A stretch of DNA of 64,000 bases, taken from NCBI RefSeq assembly GCF_013114545.1, contig NZ_VTXI01000005.1, forward strand, positions 1 through 64,000. Direction: 5' to 3'. This DNA is from Vibrio sp. RE86. Lineage in GTDB: Bacteria > Pseudomonadota > Gammaproteobacteria > Enterobacterales > Vibrionaceae. Every line of letters begins with the position of its first letter. Position 1 is the stretch's first letter. The position numbers and the translations under genes were made by a program. The notes below the pieces were generated by a model. That model saw only the letters and a program-made list of their open reading frames with translations. It made no database searches and was not told the origin of the DNA. Shown here piece after piece: positions 35,884-46,503 of this stretch.

Positions 35884-36651
35884 ATGGATAAGAAATCCAA
35901 TAAGTACAGTCAGCTATTGTTTGATGATGTTGAACGAATCGATCATGACCAGGACTACTGGTTTCAGTTACGTGGCAGTGTATCAAATCCTTTGATTGAT
36001 GCTGCGACGCCTTTGCTGGGCTTGTCCATCCGAATTCGCCAGTTGGTCGAATGTGACAATATCGACGTCATCTATGATCAGACAATTGAAGAAATTAAAA
36101 CCATTGAGATTGAATTGACTGAACAGGGTTATGACCAGTCAGTATTGATGGCGTATCGCTACATTCTGTGTGCCTTTCTCGACGAGTCGGTACTAGGTAC
36201 TGAGTGGGGGGCCTCATGTATTTGGGCTGAGCACTCTATGTTATCCCGTTTTCACAATGAAACGTGGGGAGGCGAAAAGGTCTTTACGATTCTAAAACGA
36301 CTCGAGGCAGAACCCGCGAATTACATGCCACTCATAGAGTTTATTTACCAGTGCTTAATCCTTGGTTTTGAGGGTAAGTATCGCGTGATTGTCTCTGGTG
36401 AAGCTGAGAGAGAGAAAATTATCGAACAACTTTACAAACTTCTCTATGCCGGTGGTCAAGCAGAAAGCGCACCGTTAGCGCACGCTACTGACCACGTTGT
36501 GCGCTCAAAATACAAGCTGAGCAAGCAAGTGCCTCTATGGTCTATTTTTGCCGGATTTTCTCTACTCTGGATCGGAGTATTTCTTGGCTACAGCTATGTA
36601 TTACATCTCAAATCCAGTGATGTCATCGAACAACTAAATCAAATCTTATAA
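35884..36651 (+). CDS. tssL: T6SS membrane protein TssL (DotU-like, VasF)
   Basis: 255 residues: a cytoplasmic helical DotU/IcmH domain (about 10-200; PLLGLSIRIRQL, YILCAFLDESVLGTEWG, GFEGKYRV) and one C-terminal membrane helix (about 218-240). It has no OmpA-like peptidoglycan domain, so cell-wall anchoring would need another protein. It forms the TssJLM complex and recruits the baseplate. Confidence 0.96.
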   Translation: MDKKSNKYSQLLFDDVERIDHDQDYWFQLRGSVSNPLIDAATPLLGLSIRIRQLVECDNIDVIYDQTIEEIKTIEIELTEQGYDQSVLMAYRYILCAFLDESVLGTEWGASCIWAEHSMLSRFHNETWGGEKVFTILKRLEAEPANYMPLIEFIYQCLILGFEGKYRVIVSGEAEREKIIEQLYKLLYAGGQAESAPLAHATDHVVRSKYKLSKQVPLWSIFAGFSLLWIGVFLGYSYVLHLKSSDVIEQLNQIL

Positions 36652-36666
36652 GGCTAGGTGAACTCC

Positions 36667-39279
36667 GTGATACGTATTGAACTTCCCGTTCTTATCTCAA
36701 AATTGAACGAACAGTGTAAGTTAGCTCTAGAGCAGGCAGCCAGTCTTTGTATTGAAAGACAGTACAGTGAAATTACTTATGAGCATTATCTAGAAGCGTT
36801 ATTGGACAACCCGTTATGTGATGTGAGGCTGCTCCTTAAACATAGTCAGATTGAATTAGATGACGTGATGAGAGCGGTTTCTACAAGCTTTGAAAGGGAC
36901 GTTACCTTAGACAGTTATCCAGCGTTCTCACCATTGCTGGTGGAGCTATTGCAGGAGGCATGGCTTCTTTCCACTACGGAGCTAAATCAAACCGAGCTTA
37001 GGTCTGGCGCCATCATGTTGGCGGCGCTGCTGCGTGCCGACCGTTATATGCAACCTAATCTTATTCGTGTGTTTGATACGGTGAACCGTGAAGACCTTAA
37101 GAAAAGATTTGAATTGCTTCTCGCGGATTCTGCTGAATCTGACGTCCTAAAAGCCAATACGAATGTTACAAAGGCTAACGGGGTCACGAGTGGTAGTTCG
37201 TTCTTAGCTAAATATTGTACTAACGTGACAGAGCAAGCCCGTCAGAAAAAGCTGGATCCGGTGTTGTGCCGCGAGAGTGAGATCAACTTGATGGTTGATA
37301 TTCTTTGCCGTCGCCGCAAGAACAACCCGATTGTAGTTGGTGATGCCGGGGTAGGTAAGAGTGCCATGATCGAAGGTCTGGCGTTGCAAGTGGTATCAGG
37401 CTCCGTGCCTCGCCAATTGCAAGGCGTTGAATTGTACTCTTTAGATCTGGGCTTATTACAAGCGGGTGCATCAGTGAAAGGGGAGTTCGAAAAGCGATTG
37501 AAAGGTGTGATTGATGACATTAAGCAAGCATCAGCATCGATTATTCTTTTCATCGATGAAGCACATACCTTGATTGGTGCAGGAAACCAAGAAGGTGGCG
37601 GTGATGCTGCAAATCTGCTCAAGCCCGCATTAGCGCGTGGCGAGCTCAGCACTATTGCTGCGACGACTTGGAAGGAGTATAAGAAATATTTCGAGAAAGA
37701 CCCAGCACTGACACGTCGATTCCAACTTGTAAAGCTAGAGGAGCCCAGCGTTGACCAAGCTGTCGATATTCTGCGTGGGTTAAGCTCGGTTTATGAAGAA
37801 AGTCATGATGTATTAATTACCGATGATGCGTTGAAAGCAGCAGCGGAATTGTCAGTCCGTTACATTTCAGGGAGACAGTTACCTGACAAAGCGATTGATG
37901 TGCTCGATACGGCTTGCGCACGGATTGCCATTAATTTGAGTGCGCCTCCGAAACGATTAGCGTTTATTGACACTGCATGCCATCAGCGACAGCTTGAAAT
38001 TACTATGTTGGAAAGAGCGCAGCTTCTAGGCCAAAATATCGACCATGAACGCTTAGAGCAATTACGCATTGATGAAAGGCAAGATTTAGAAGAACGAGAT
38101 TGTTTAACAGAGCGATGGCAAACGCAAAAAACACTCGTTGAAGAGATTATTGCACTGCGTTCTTGTCTTCACGATGACAACCAAGAGAGCGTACTTGAAC
38201 TTGGGGAGCGAGATAACATTGTCAGTGAGATTCGCAGCAAATACGAACAGCTTAACGCTATTTCTCATGCAGAAAAACTCATTCACCCTCAAGTCGATGC
38301 GCAGCAGATCGCGGAAGTCATTGCTGATTGGACTGGTGTGCCAATTGATCAGATGAGTGGTGATGAGCTGCATAAGATTACTCATCTTGACTCCATTTTA
38401 GGAGAATCGATCAAAGGGCAGGACGTTGCGATTCAGCGTATGCACCAACACTTGCTTACTGCGCGAGCGGATTTACGTCGTGCGGGGAGGCCTAAAGGGG
38501 CGTTTTTGTTGGTTGGTCCTAGCGGTGTTGGCAAAACAGAAACCGTTGTTCAATTGACACAAAGCCTCTATGGAGGTAAGCAGTTTTTAACCACGATCAA
38601 CATGTCTGAGTATCAAGAAAAACACACCGTTTCACGTTTGATTGGCTCCCCTCCGGGGTATGTAGGCTATGGAGAAGGCGGCGTACTAACAGAAGCAATA
38701 CGTAAGATGCCATATTCAGTAGTTTTACTTGATGAAGTAGAAAAAGCTCACCCAGAAGTTCTAAACCTGTTTTATCAAGCCTTTGATAAAGGCGAGCTTG
38801 CGGATGGTGAAGGTCGAATTATTGATTGCCAAAACATTGTGTTTTTCCTCACATCGAATCTTGGTTATCAAACCATTGTCGATCATGCTGAATGTGAACA
38901 AGGCTTGGATGAAGCTCTCTATCCTGAATTGGCCGCTTTTTTTAAGCCAGCCTTGTTGGCGCGTATGGAAGTTATCCCATACATGCCACTTAATCACGAC
39001 GTGCTACGAAACATTACCTTAGGTAAATTGGCGCGACTCGAGTCTTTATTCAGCGAACGCTATAACGCAGAAGTCATCATTGAAGAGTCGCTCATCGATG
39101 AAATTCTTGTCAGGTCAACGCGAGCAGAAAATGGCGCCCGCATGCTAGAGGCGATAATTGAAGGTCAATTGCTTCCTCCAGTGTCTTTGGCGCTATTGAA
39201 TAAATTGGCAGAACAGCAGCCAGTAGAGCGCATCTACCTTTCAGCTCAGAATGGTCAGTTTATCGGTGAGGTTGATTAG
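36667..39279 (+). CDS. tssH: T6SS sheath-recycling ATPase TssH (ClpV, VasG)
   Basis: About 870-residue AAA+ disaggregase of the ClpB family that dismantles contracted TssBC sheath. It has an N-terminal double Clp_N domain (1-160), first AAA domain with Walker A GDAGVGKS and DEAHTLIGAG, a middle helical insert (about 430-540), and a second AAA domain with GPSGVGKTE and VVLLDEVEKAHPEV. Start: GTG 36667 (MIRIELPVLI) with AGGTGAA upstream fits; GTG 36658 would add MNS. Confidence 0.95.
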   Translation: MIRIELPVLISKLNEQCKLALEQAASLCIERQYSEITYEHYLEALLDNPLCDVRLLLKHSQIELDDVMRAVSTSFERDVTLDSYPAFSPLLVELLQEAWLLSTTELNQTELRSGAIMLAALLRADRYMQPNLIRVFDTVNREDLKKRFELLLADSAESDVLKANTNVTKANGVTSGSSFLAKYCTNVTEQARQKKLDPVLCRESEINLMVDILCRRRKNNPIVVGDAGVGKSAMIEGLALQVVSGSVPRQLQGVELYSLDLGLLQAGASVKGEFEKRLKGVIDDIKQASASIILFIDEAHTLIGAGNQEGGGDAANLLKPALARGELSTIAATTWKEYKKYFEKDPALTRRFQLVKLEEPSVDQAVDILRGLSSVYEESHDVLITDDALKAAAELSVRYISGRQLPDKAIDVLDTACARIAINLSAPPKRLAFIDTACHQRQLEITMLERAQLLGQNIDHERLEQLRIDERQDLEERDCLTERWQTQKTLVEEIIALRSCLHDDNQESVLELGERDNIVSEIRSKYEQLNAISHAEKLIHPQVDAQQIAEVIADWTGVPIDQMSGDELHKITHLDSILGESIKGQDVAIQRMHQHLLTARADLRRAGRPKGAFLLVGPSGVGKTETVVQLTQSLYGGKQFLTTINMSEYQEKHTVSRLIGSPPGYVGYGEGGVLTEAIRKMPYSVVLLDEVEKAHPEVLNLFYQAFDKGELADGEGRIIDCQNIVFFLTSNLGYQTIVDHAECEQGLDEALYPELAAFFKPALLARMEVIPYMPLNHDVLRNITLGKLARLESLFSERYNAEVIIEESLIDEILVRSTRAENGARMLEAIIEGQLLPPVSLALLNKLAEQQPVERIYLSAQNGQFIGEVD

Positions 39280-39281
39280 TT

Positions 39282-40871
39282 ATGGCTAAATGGTTAGAGC
39301 GAATCGTGGATCTCATTGGAAGTAATACGAATCAAGCCTTGGTTGATGGTTTTGCAGACTCACTTAGGCAAGAGCTGGGGCTCGAAAGTTGTTTAGTATT
39401 GCAACCTACTTCTGATGGCCGACGTTTGACCCCTCATGATTCCTCGTTGGGCTACTCTTGGGCTGTAGATGATCTTAATACCCCATTTGCACACGTATTA
39501 CAAAGTGCGAGTAAGATGAGCTTGTCGAGTGATGAGTTGCTTTTCTGGCAATCTGATCGGGCATTTACTGATTTGGTCTCTCGCGTTGGAATGTTCGACA
39601 CCGTGTTCGTTTATCCTTTGCCAATGGAATCAAATCAGGTGCAATTGATTCTGTTCATGGTGGGAGACCAAGAAAAGGTTGAACGCGCATTCTCTAGTTC
39701 AGACTGTAAGACATTCATTGATGTTTTTTGTAAGCAATGGAATCTATTGTTAGAAAAAGAACGAGAGAAAAGAGAGGCCAAAGCGCTGTCAGAGTCATTG
39801 AATGACATAGAGAAGGCGACAAAAAAAAGAGAGCGAGCGGATGAGCTTTCTCAATCCCTCATTGGTGATAGTCGTATTATGCGTCGTTTGCGAGAGCAGA
39901 TAGTCAGCGCAGCTGAGTCACAGCTATCGGTTATGGTTCAGGGAGAAACAGGGACAGGGAAAGAGCTTGTTGCACAAGCCGTCCACTCTTTATCCACTCG
40001 CCAAGATAAACCGTTTATTGCGATAAATTGTGCAGCGATTCCAGACAACCTCTTGGAAAGCGAATTGTTTGGTTACTGTAAAGGGGCTTTTTCCGGCGCC
40101 GATTACGATCGAAAAGGGTTAATAGCCCAAGCGGATGGCGGCACTCTTTTCTTGGACGAAATCGGTGACATGCCCGTCACTTTACAAGCAAAGCTATTGC
40201 GTGTTTTAGAAACCAAGCAATATAGACCTGTCGGTGGAAAAGAAGAGCTGAGCTCAGATTTTCGTTTGGTTTCAGCGACTCACGTTAATCTTATCGCTCA
40301 AGTACATTCGAAACAGTTTAGACAAGACCTCTACTATCGATTGTTTCAGTACCCACTTTCATTGCCAAAACTGTCGGATCGTTTAGACGATCTAGAACGA
40401 CTATGTGAGCACTTTGTATCAGACTTTAACCACAAGCATGGCACCCGTATCATGGGTCTGCATTATCGTGCGATAGAGTGTCTCAAGCAGTATACGTTTC
40501 CTGGTAATGTCCGAGAGTTAAAACACTTGATTGAATTTGGTTGCGCTCAATGTCGAGGCGAGCTGGAAGTGCAAGAAGGTCACCTTGCCAATCGTATAGC
40601 AAGTCTAAACTTTGAGCTGAAAGCGGTTTCAGCTCCAACGCCACAAGACCTTGTTCCAAGCTTTACACAGGACAATCCTTACTATGTCCATCAGAGTGAG
40701 TTCTCGACCATAACGGATCTCAAACAAGCCGTGAGTGATTACGAAGAACAAATCATTCGTGATCGACTGTTTAAGTTTTCAGGAAATCGCGCAAAAGCCG
40801 CGAAAAGTTTAGGGATCCCGAAAAGGACGCTCGCTTATAAGTGCCAGAAGTTGGAGATTAAAGCGCAATGA
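39282..40871 (+). CDS. vasH: sigma-54-dependent activator VasH
   Basis: 529 residues: N-terminal GAF-like sensory region (1-165), coiled linker, AAA+ domain (about 195-430; Walker A GETGTGKE, Walker B GTLFLDEIGD) and C-terminal Fis-type helix-turn-helix (SGNRAKAAKSLGIPKRTLAYK). The sigma-54 contact loop reads GAFSGA rather than GAFTGA. In V. cholerae VasH activates hcp and vgrG operons rather than the main cluster, which fits the absence of those genes here. Overlaps vasI by 4 bp. Confidence 0.96.
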   Translation: MAKWLERIVDLIGSNTNQALVDGFADSLRQELGLESCLVLQPTSDGRRLTPHDSSLGYSWAVDDLNTPFAHVLQSASKMSLSSDELLFWQSDRAFTDLVSRVGMFDTVFVYPLPMESNQVQLILFMVGDQEKVERAFSSSDCKTFIDVFCKQWNLLLEKEREKREAKALSESLNDIEKATKKRERADELSQSLIGDSRIMRRLREQIVSAAESQLSVMVQGETGTGKELVAQAVHSLSTRQDKPFIAINCAAIPDNLLESELFGYCKGAFSGADYDRKGLIAQADGGTLFLDEIGDMPVTLQAKLLRVLETKQYRPVGGKEELSSDFRLVSATHVNLIAQVHSKQFRQDLYYRLFQYPLSLPKLSDRLDDLERLCEHFVSDFNHKHGTRIMGLHYRAIECLKQYTFPGNVRELKHLIEFGCAQCRGELEVQEGHLANRIASLNFELKAVSAPTPQDLVPSFTQDNPYYVHQSEFSTITDLKQAVSDYEEQIIRDRLFKFSGNRAKAAKSLGIPKRTLAYKCQKLEIKAQ

Positions 40872-41488
40872 GAGGCTTACTCCTTTTAGTGTTTGTTTTG
40901 GTATCCAACAGTGTTTTATCTGAAGAGCTAACAACAGAGAAAGTACAACAAGCTTTAGGTTGTCGCTTGATTCCAGAGCGCCTTGAGCGCCTTGATTGTT
41001 TTGACCGTGCTTTTTCCACGCCTGCTCAAATCCCATTAGCAGGGACAACACAGGAAAGACCCAAAGCTTGGCAGCTGGCTTTCAATGAATCTATTGAGAG
41101 TGGGAGTTTTTATGAAGGAAGCAACGACAATGGAGATGCTTGGCTTATTCTTCGTCCGCTTTCTGCTAGCTCAGAGCCTGACCCGGTTATCGTAATGAGT
41201 TGCCTGAATAAGATAAGCCGAGTTGAAGTAGCATTGCCGAAGCCGATAGATGATGGGCGAATCACGTTATCAATAGGTAGGGGCTCAAAGCAGTCTTGGC
41301 GTAGTGACGATGAAGGGATCGTGTTCTCATCTGCTCAAGGATTGCCTGCGATCAACTTGATGAAATCAATAATGCAGAAATCGGACTTTGAATTGCACTC
41401 GAGCGCTACTGTCCTCGAAGGGTTGTCGTTCAACTCTAGTGGCATAAGCTCTGCGATTAAACCTCTTAGAAAGCAGTGTGGGTGGTGA
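40868..41488 (+). CDS. vasI: T6SS-associated protein VasI
   Basis: 206-residue exported protein with signal MRGLLLLVFVLVSNSVLSEE and the VasI pattern LGCRLIPERLERLDCFDRAF. Its role is not clear; it is found in V. cholerae-type clusters between vasH and tssA. The frame overlaps vasH and precedes tssA by 2 bp. Confidence 0.9.
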   Translation: MRGLLLLVFVLVSNSVLSEELTTEKVQQALGCRLIPERLERLDCFDRAFSTPAQIPLAGTTQERPKAWQLAFNESIESGSFYEGSNDNGDAWLILRPLSASSEPDPVIVMSCLNKISRVEVALPKPIDDGRITLSIGRGSKQSWRSDDEGIVFSSAQGLPAINLMKSIMQKSDFELHSSATVLEGLSFNSSGISSAIKPLRKQCGW

Positions 41489-41490
41489 GT

Positions 41491-42885
41491 ATGGATATCA
41501 CAACTTATCGTTCCAGCATTGTGACTCCAATTAGCCGAACTTCACCCGTTGGGGAGCGATTGATCGATGAGCCGTTATTTGACTTTATCGAAGATCAGAT
41601 GATGAAGGTTGGCTCTCTTTCTCATAGTTTAGTGCAATGGAGTGAAGTTGAATTCAGTGCTGTGACTTTACTTGGAGAGAAGAGTAAAGACATCAAGTTA
41701 CTGGTTTATCTGTTGCAATGCCTGCATAACGATCTGACGCCAAGTCGTTTGATTACCTCCTTTGGAGTGATGAGTGACTTCATGTCCCATTATTGGGAAG
41801 AGAGTTTTCCTGCGCCTGGCAAGAGGGGCAACTTACCGCGCCGAAAATACTTTAGCCAAATGTGTCAGCGATTCTCGATGGTGGTCGACAAGTTTGACTT
41901 TTCGCTTCTTGATAGTCAATCGAGGGATGAACTCGTCCAGGCAGTTAGCGTATGGGAAAGCACCATTGAAGCACAAAGTCTTCAATCGGATATCGTTGAA
42001 TCTCTTGTTGTCTCTATCAGGCACAAAATCAAACAAGCTGAAGACAGGGCGCAGTTAGCTCAGCCTGCACCGTCTTCCCGAGTAACAGCTCAAACATCGA
42101 CTCCTCAAAACTCGAAGCTGTCTATTGATAACTCCAGTGATAAAGCTGTTAAGGACACACTGTTAAAGGTTGCTGACTTCTTGGCTGAACAAGAATTTGG
42201 TATTGCCTTAGCAACTCGTTTACGTAGACACGCAGTATGGGGCGCAATAACAACATTGCCTGACCATGATGAACAAGGTCATACCATGCTGCGGGGTATG
42301 CAAGCTGACCGGGTTAAGGAGTATCAAGACCAGATGAAAAGCCCCGATCTTGCCCTTTGGCGACGTGTGGAACAAAGCTTAACTCTGGCACCGTTTTGGT
42401 TTGAAGGGCAATTGCTCAGTCATGATATCGCTAAGGTGTTAGGTCATGACCCTTTGTGTGATGCAATTAAGCAAGAAACTCAGCAGTTTATCGATAGGTT
42501 CCCTAGTCTCTGTGAATTGAAATTTAAAGGAGGCTCTCCGTTTGTTACTGATTCGGTTCGACATTGGCTTCAGGCAGAGGAAAGCACTTCTTCAGTAATG
42601 GCTGGTGGGTGGCAAGAGCAGCGTGAAAGTACCTTTACTCTTGCTAGGGAGGGGGGAATTGCTGTTGCTATGTCAAAACTCAATGACGGTTTGCAAGCAG
42701 CGACAGAACCGCGAGAGCGCTTTTATTGGCGCTTGCTGAGTGCGGAACTGATGCAAGAGCACCAACTTGAAGAGATTGCGAAAGAGCAATACCACACGTT
42801 AAAGCAAGAAGTACTACAAGCGAGTGTCTCTCAATGGGAACCCACACTCATAGAACAACTAGAAAGACACACCTCGTCAGATTAA
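41491..42885 (+). CDS. tssA: T6SS protein TssA (VasJ)
   Basis: About 464-residue TssA-type protein. An N-terminal ImpA_N domain (about 10-120; SHSLVQWSEVEFSAVTLLGE) and a C-terminal helical domain (about 220-460) are visible, with a flexible S/T/Q-rich linker (AQPAPSSRVTAQTSTPQNS). TssA primes the tube and sheath at the baseplate or the distal cap. I chose ATG 41491 (MDITTYRSS), preceded by GGTGAG, over GTG 41476. Confidence 0.94.
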   Translation: MDITTYRSSIVTPISRTSPVGERLIDEPLFDFIEDQMMKVGSLSHSLVQWSEVEFSAVTLLGEKSKDIKLLVYLLQCLHNDLTPSRLITSFGVMSDFMSHYWEESFPAPGKRGNLPRRKYFSQMCQRFSMVVDKFDFSLLDSQSRDELVQAVSVWESTIEAQSLQSDIVESLVVSIRHKIKQAEDRAQLAQPAPSSRVTAQTSTPQNSKLSIDNSSDKAVKDTLLKVADFLAEQEFGIALATRLRRHAVWGAITTLPDHDEQGHTMLRGMQADRVKEYQDQMKSPDLALWRRVEQSLTLAPFWFEGQLLSHDIAKVLGHDPLCDAIKQETQQFIDRFPSLCELKFKGGSPFVTDSVRHWLQAEESTSSVMAGGWQEQRESTFTLAREGGIAVAMSKLNDGLQAATEPRERFYWRLLSAELMQEHQLEEIAKEQYHTLKQEVLQASVSQWEPTLIEQLERHTSSD

Positions 42886-42900
42886 GTGAAAGGATTACCC

Positions 42901-45900
42901 ATGTGGAAAAGTATGATTGGACTATTGGCAAAATTTAAATTTGGGTTGATCACCGCATTACCTGCTCTTCTTATCGCTCTTTTTATCTTGGTGAATGTAG
43001 CGATATGGTGGATGGGACCTTGGTTGGATCTTCAAGGTAGTAAACCACTAGAGACTTGGTTATCTAGTGGTGTCGCAAGTACAGTTTTCTCTTTGTCTGC
43101 GTTCTCAGTTTGGGGTATTTGGCAGTGGAAAAAGCTGCAACAGCTTAACAGTCAACAGCGCCGAGAAGAACAGCTAAACGCTGACCCTATTGCTCTCTTT
43201 GAAGAACGTCAAGAAACAGAGTTAAATAGCGTTATGGCTGAAATGAAACACAGCCTCAACACTCGAAATTATCTCTATGCACTTCCTTGGTATCTGGTAC
43301 TCGGATTAGAAAATGCGGGCAAGACGAGTTTAATAAACCGCTCAGGACAAAGCTTTGCCCTATCTTCCGTCATGCGAGCGTCAGGGCGAAAGAGCGACAA
43401 CCCATACTCTTTTGATTGGTGGGTTGGCGATGAGTCGGTTCTTATCGACCCCGATGGAGAATTGCTCACTCAAGGTAACCGTAGTGAAGACAATGATGGT
43501 GAACTAGAAAGGCGGTTGTGGCTTAATTTTGTAAGTTGGTTAGATAAAACTCGCAGCCGACGACCTCTTAATGGCATTGTGCTTGCGCTTGACGTATCAC
43601 ATTTGGCAACGGCGACGACAACAGAGCGCAAAGCCTATGCAAGCTTAATACGTGCTCGCATTCGTGAACTGATGGAGACGCTATCGACGCGGCTTCCTGT
43701 CTACATTACTTTAACCAAGTTAGATTTACTCTACGGATTTGATACGTTCTTCCATTACTACTCAAAGACTGAACGAGATGATGTGCTTGGCTTTACCTTC
43801 TCATTAGAATCAGTTGATAATCTCGATCATTGGCTTGAAGAATTTGTTGTTGAATACGGTCAATTTGTGTCACGTGTTCAAGATGCGCTTCCTCATATTG
43901 CCTCATTACCGATTAGCCAAGAGGAGCGAGGCGCTGTTTACAGTTTTTCTCGCCAGCTGTCTGGGTTACAAGATGTATTACATAACTTTCTTGATGATGC
44001 TCTGTCGAGTGACCAATTCTCGACTTCAGCTTTAGTGAGGGGCGTTTACTTTACCTCAGTCTATCAGCAAGGTGTGCCGACTAACGCATTCAGTGATTCA
44101 GCCGCAAGACGTTATGGACTTTCTCATGCAGTTAATAAGGCGCAGAAAGTAAAGAACTCGACAGCCTATTTCACACGCAGCTTGTTCAGCAAGATCATTT
44201 ATCCAGAAGCGGGATTAGCCTCCGACAACTTTCGGGTTGCGAAACAGAAGCGCCGATTAATTGGACTCTCACTAGCGGTGTGCACGGTAGCTTCGTTTGT
44301 GCTGATTGGTAGCTGGCATCGTTATTACTTGGCGAATATAGAACAGTCGGATGCGGTGTTAAGCAAAGTGAGCGAATACCGGGAACAATTCCCATCCAGT
44401 TTGACCCTTGTTTCTCAGCAAGACATGTTGGATCCGCTGAATAAGATTCGCCAAGCGACGTTAGAGTTTGGTTTTTTCAGAGATAAGCCTCAGTACATTT
44501 CTGACTTAGGGCTTTATCAAGGACATGAGATAGGGCCTAGGGTAGAAGAGACCTATTTGAATTTACTGGAGACCCGTTTTCTGCCTTTACTAATGGCTGA
44601 TGTCATTGTTGATTTGAAGCACGCTCAAACCGACGAAGAGAAACTCGCGACTCTGAGGGTCTACAAGATGTTGGTCGATCAAAGCGGGCGTTACAAAAAT
44701 TATGTTCTCGACTATTTTGCCCATTATTGGCAACGCAGCTTTGTAGGCCAAAAGCAGGTTCAAGAAGAGTTACTCGAGCACCTTGACTATGCAATGCGTC
44801 ATACTGATCTCGAAGGTGCACGTGCTTCCGGTGATGAAAGTGTCCAAGCGGTAATGAAACCGTATGAAAATACGATCGCTCAAGTTCAAAGTGAACTGAG
44901 TACTATGCCGAATGACCAAAGGGTCTACCGAAATTTGAAACTCAACGCTGAGTCGGTTTTGGGGCCATCAATCAGCCTTAGAAACTTAGTGGGGCCTATT
45001 TTTGATGTTGTATTTGAAGAGCGAGTAAGCAACCAAAGTTTATATATCCCTCAAATGTTAACTAAGTCTGGTTTTGAAGACTATTTTATGCCGCGCTCTG
45101 AGTCTGTTTCAGAATTGGCTCTGATAGACAGCTGGGTACTGGGCCAATCTAAAACTGCTCAATTTAGTGAAGCTGATAAGAAAGTCTTGAGGGAAAAAAT
45201 TCGTGAACTCTACGTGTCTGACTATGTGAACACTTGGCGGGTCGCGCTTAATGACATTGATATGAAGGGGTTTACTGACATCAATGATGCTGTAAACGTG
45301 TTGGAGAGTTTAACCAGCAATTTAGAGCCTCTTCATCGTCTGTTGCGCACACTGGAAAGTAATACTCAGGTGGTTGCTGGTCTAGATAGCGGTGATAGTG
45401 ATGCTCAGCAAGAGCTTGTTAAAAGTGCAAAGTATCGAGTTGCTTCCGATATTCAGGCACCGTTTTCTGAGCTGAATTTAATGCTGAAACCTGTTGGTGA
45501 CCAGCCAGCTTATGTCGACGAGGTTTTGACATCCATAGATGATCTCAAAAATTATCTAAAGTCGATTCAAGAGTCTCCAAACGTCGGGATGGCCGCGCTT
45601 ACTGCAACCAAAGAGCGAGTTAAGCTGGTGAGTGCCGATCCTATCTATACACTCACTAGGATTGCATCGGGTTTACCGCAGCCACTGGATGGCATGATCG
45701 AAAAAATCGCCGATGAGAGTTGGTATGTGGTGAAACAAGAAGCGATCCGTCATTTGGAAGTGCGTTGGCATGAAGATGTCTACAAACCATTTAGTACTAA
45801 ACTGGCCACGCGTTATCCGTTTAACAATGAGTCGAACAAAGATGCAGCGTTAGAGGATTTTGAAACGTTCTTTGCGCCAAACGGCACACTAGACAATTTC

Positions 45901-46446
45901 TACGTCAATCAGTTGAAGGTCTTTATAGAAGAAAATATTTCAGTTGATGAGTATGGTTCACCGCAATCTCTGATTCGTCCAGAGGTACTGAGTCAAATAG
46001 AACAAGCTCAGCGTATTCGCCACGCATTCTTCAACCGTAAGGGCGTACTAGATGTCGATTTTTCTGTTGAGCCTATACAGCTTAGCGGGAACAAGAGGCG
46101 CAGTGTTTTGAATCTCGACGGCCAATACCTTTCATATAGTCATGGCCCAAGAGAAGGCGTTGAGCTTATATGGCCAAATACATTAAGGGATTCGGCTGTT
46201 TCAAAGGTGACTCTGGTACCAAACGGAACCAATTTGTCTCCGAGGAGTATCAATAGACAAGGCCCGTGGGCGCTGTTCAGGTTGCTCGAGAAAGGCAATG
46301 TAGTAGCAGCAAGTAAAACGTCTGTGGACTACCAGTTCTCAATTGATGGAGGCAGCATGATCTATCGAGTCAATGCCGAATCGGATGCTAACCCATTTAC
46401 TGAGCGACTATTCAAATCATTTAAATTGTCTAAGACACTCTATTAA
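42901..46446 (+). CDS. tssM: T6SS inner-membrane protein TssM (IcmF-like, VasK)
   Basis: About 1181 residues. Two N-terminal membrane helices, a cytoplasmic NTPase-like domain with Walker A GLENAGKTS, a third helix near residue 460 (LIGLSLAVCTVASFVLIGSW), then a large periplasmic region ending in the IcmF C-terminal beta domain that binds TssJ. ATG 42901 (MWKSMIGLL) is preferred over GTG 42886. With TssJ and TssL it forms the trans-envelope channel. Confidence 0.96.
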   Translation: MWKSMIGLLAKFKFGLITALPALLIALFILVNVAIWWMGPWLDLQGSKPLETWLSSGVASTVFSLSAFSVWGIWQWKKLQQLNSQQRREEQLNADPIALFEERQETELNSVMAEMKHSLNTRNYLYALPWYLVLGLENAGKTSLINRSGQSFALSSVMRASGRKSDNPYSFDWWVGDESVLIDPDGELLTQGNRSEDNDGELERRLWLNFVSWLDKTRSRRPLNGIVLALDVSHLATATTTERKAYASLIRARIRELMETLSTRLPVYITLTKLDLLYGFDTFFHYYSKTERDDVLGFTFSLESVDNLDHWLEEFVVEYGQFVSRVQDALPHIASLPISQEERGAVYSFSRQLSGLQDVLHNFLDDALSSDQFSTSALVRGVYFTSVYQQGVPTNAFSDSAARRYGLSHAVNKAQKVKNSTAYFTRSLFSKIIYPEAGLASDNFRVAKQKRRLIGLSLAVCTVASFVLIGSWHRYYLANIEQSDAVLSKVSEYREQFPSSLTLVSQQDMLDPLNKIRQATLEFGFFRDKPQYISDLGLYQGHEIGPRVEETYLNLLETRFLPLLMADVIVDLKHAQTDEEKLATLRVYKMLVDQSGRYKNYVLDYFAHYWQRSFVGQKQVQEELLEHLDYAMRHTDLEGARASGDESVQAVMKPYENTIAQVQSELSTMPNDQRVYRNLKLNAESVLGPSISLRNLVGPIFDVVFEERVSNQSLYIPQMLTKSGFEDYFMPRSESVSELALIDSWVLGQSKTAQFSEADKKVLREKIRELYVSDYVNTWRVALNDIDMKGFTDINDAVNVLESLTSNLEPLHRLLRTLESNTQVVAGLDSGDSDAQQELVKSAKYRVASDIQAPFSELNLMLKPVGDQPAYVDEVLTSIDDLKNYLKSIQESPNVGMAALTATKERVKLVSADPIYTLTRIASGLPQPLDGMIEKIADESWYVVKQEAIRHLEVRWHEDVYKPFSTKLATRYPFNNESNKDAALEDFETFFAPNGTLDNFYVNQLKVFIEENISVDEYGSPQSLIRPEVLSQIEQAQRIRHAFFNRKGVLDVDFSVEPIQLSGNKRRSVLNLDGQYLSYSHGPREGVELIWPNTLRDSAVSKVTLVPNGTNLSPRSINRQGPWALFRLLEKGNVVAASKTSVDYQFSIDGGSMIYRVNAESDANPFTERLFKSFKLSKTLY

Positions 46447-46457
46447 TCAGTTGGGAT

Positions 46458-46478
46458 GGAGCGTTTTATTCACGCTCC
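46458..46478 (+). other. hairpin between tssM and vasL
   Basis: GGAGCG/CGCTCC around a 9-base A/T-rich loop lies 12 bp after the tssM stop. It overlaps the first codons if ATG 46456 is used for vasL, which argues for ATG 46504. No T tract follows; possibly an mRNA stability element. Confidence 0.45.
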
Positions 46479-46503
46479 GTCCTATTTGCGGGATGAAGTA
46501 CTT

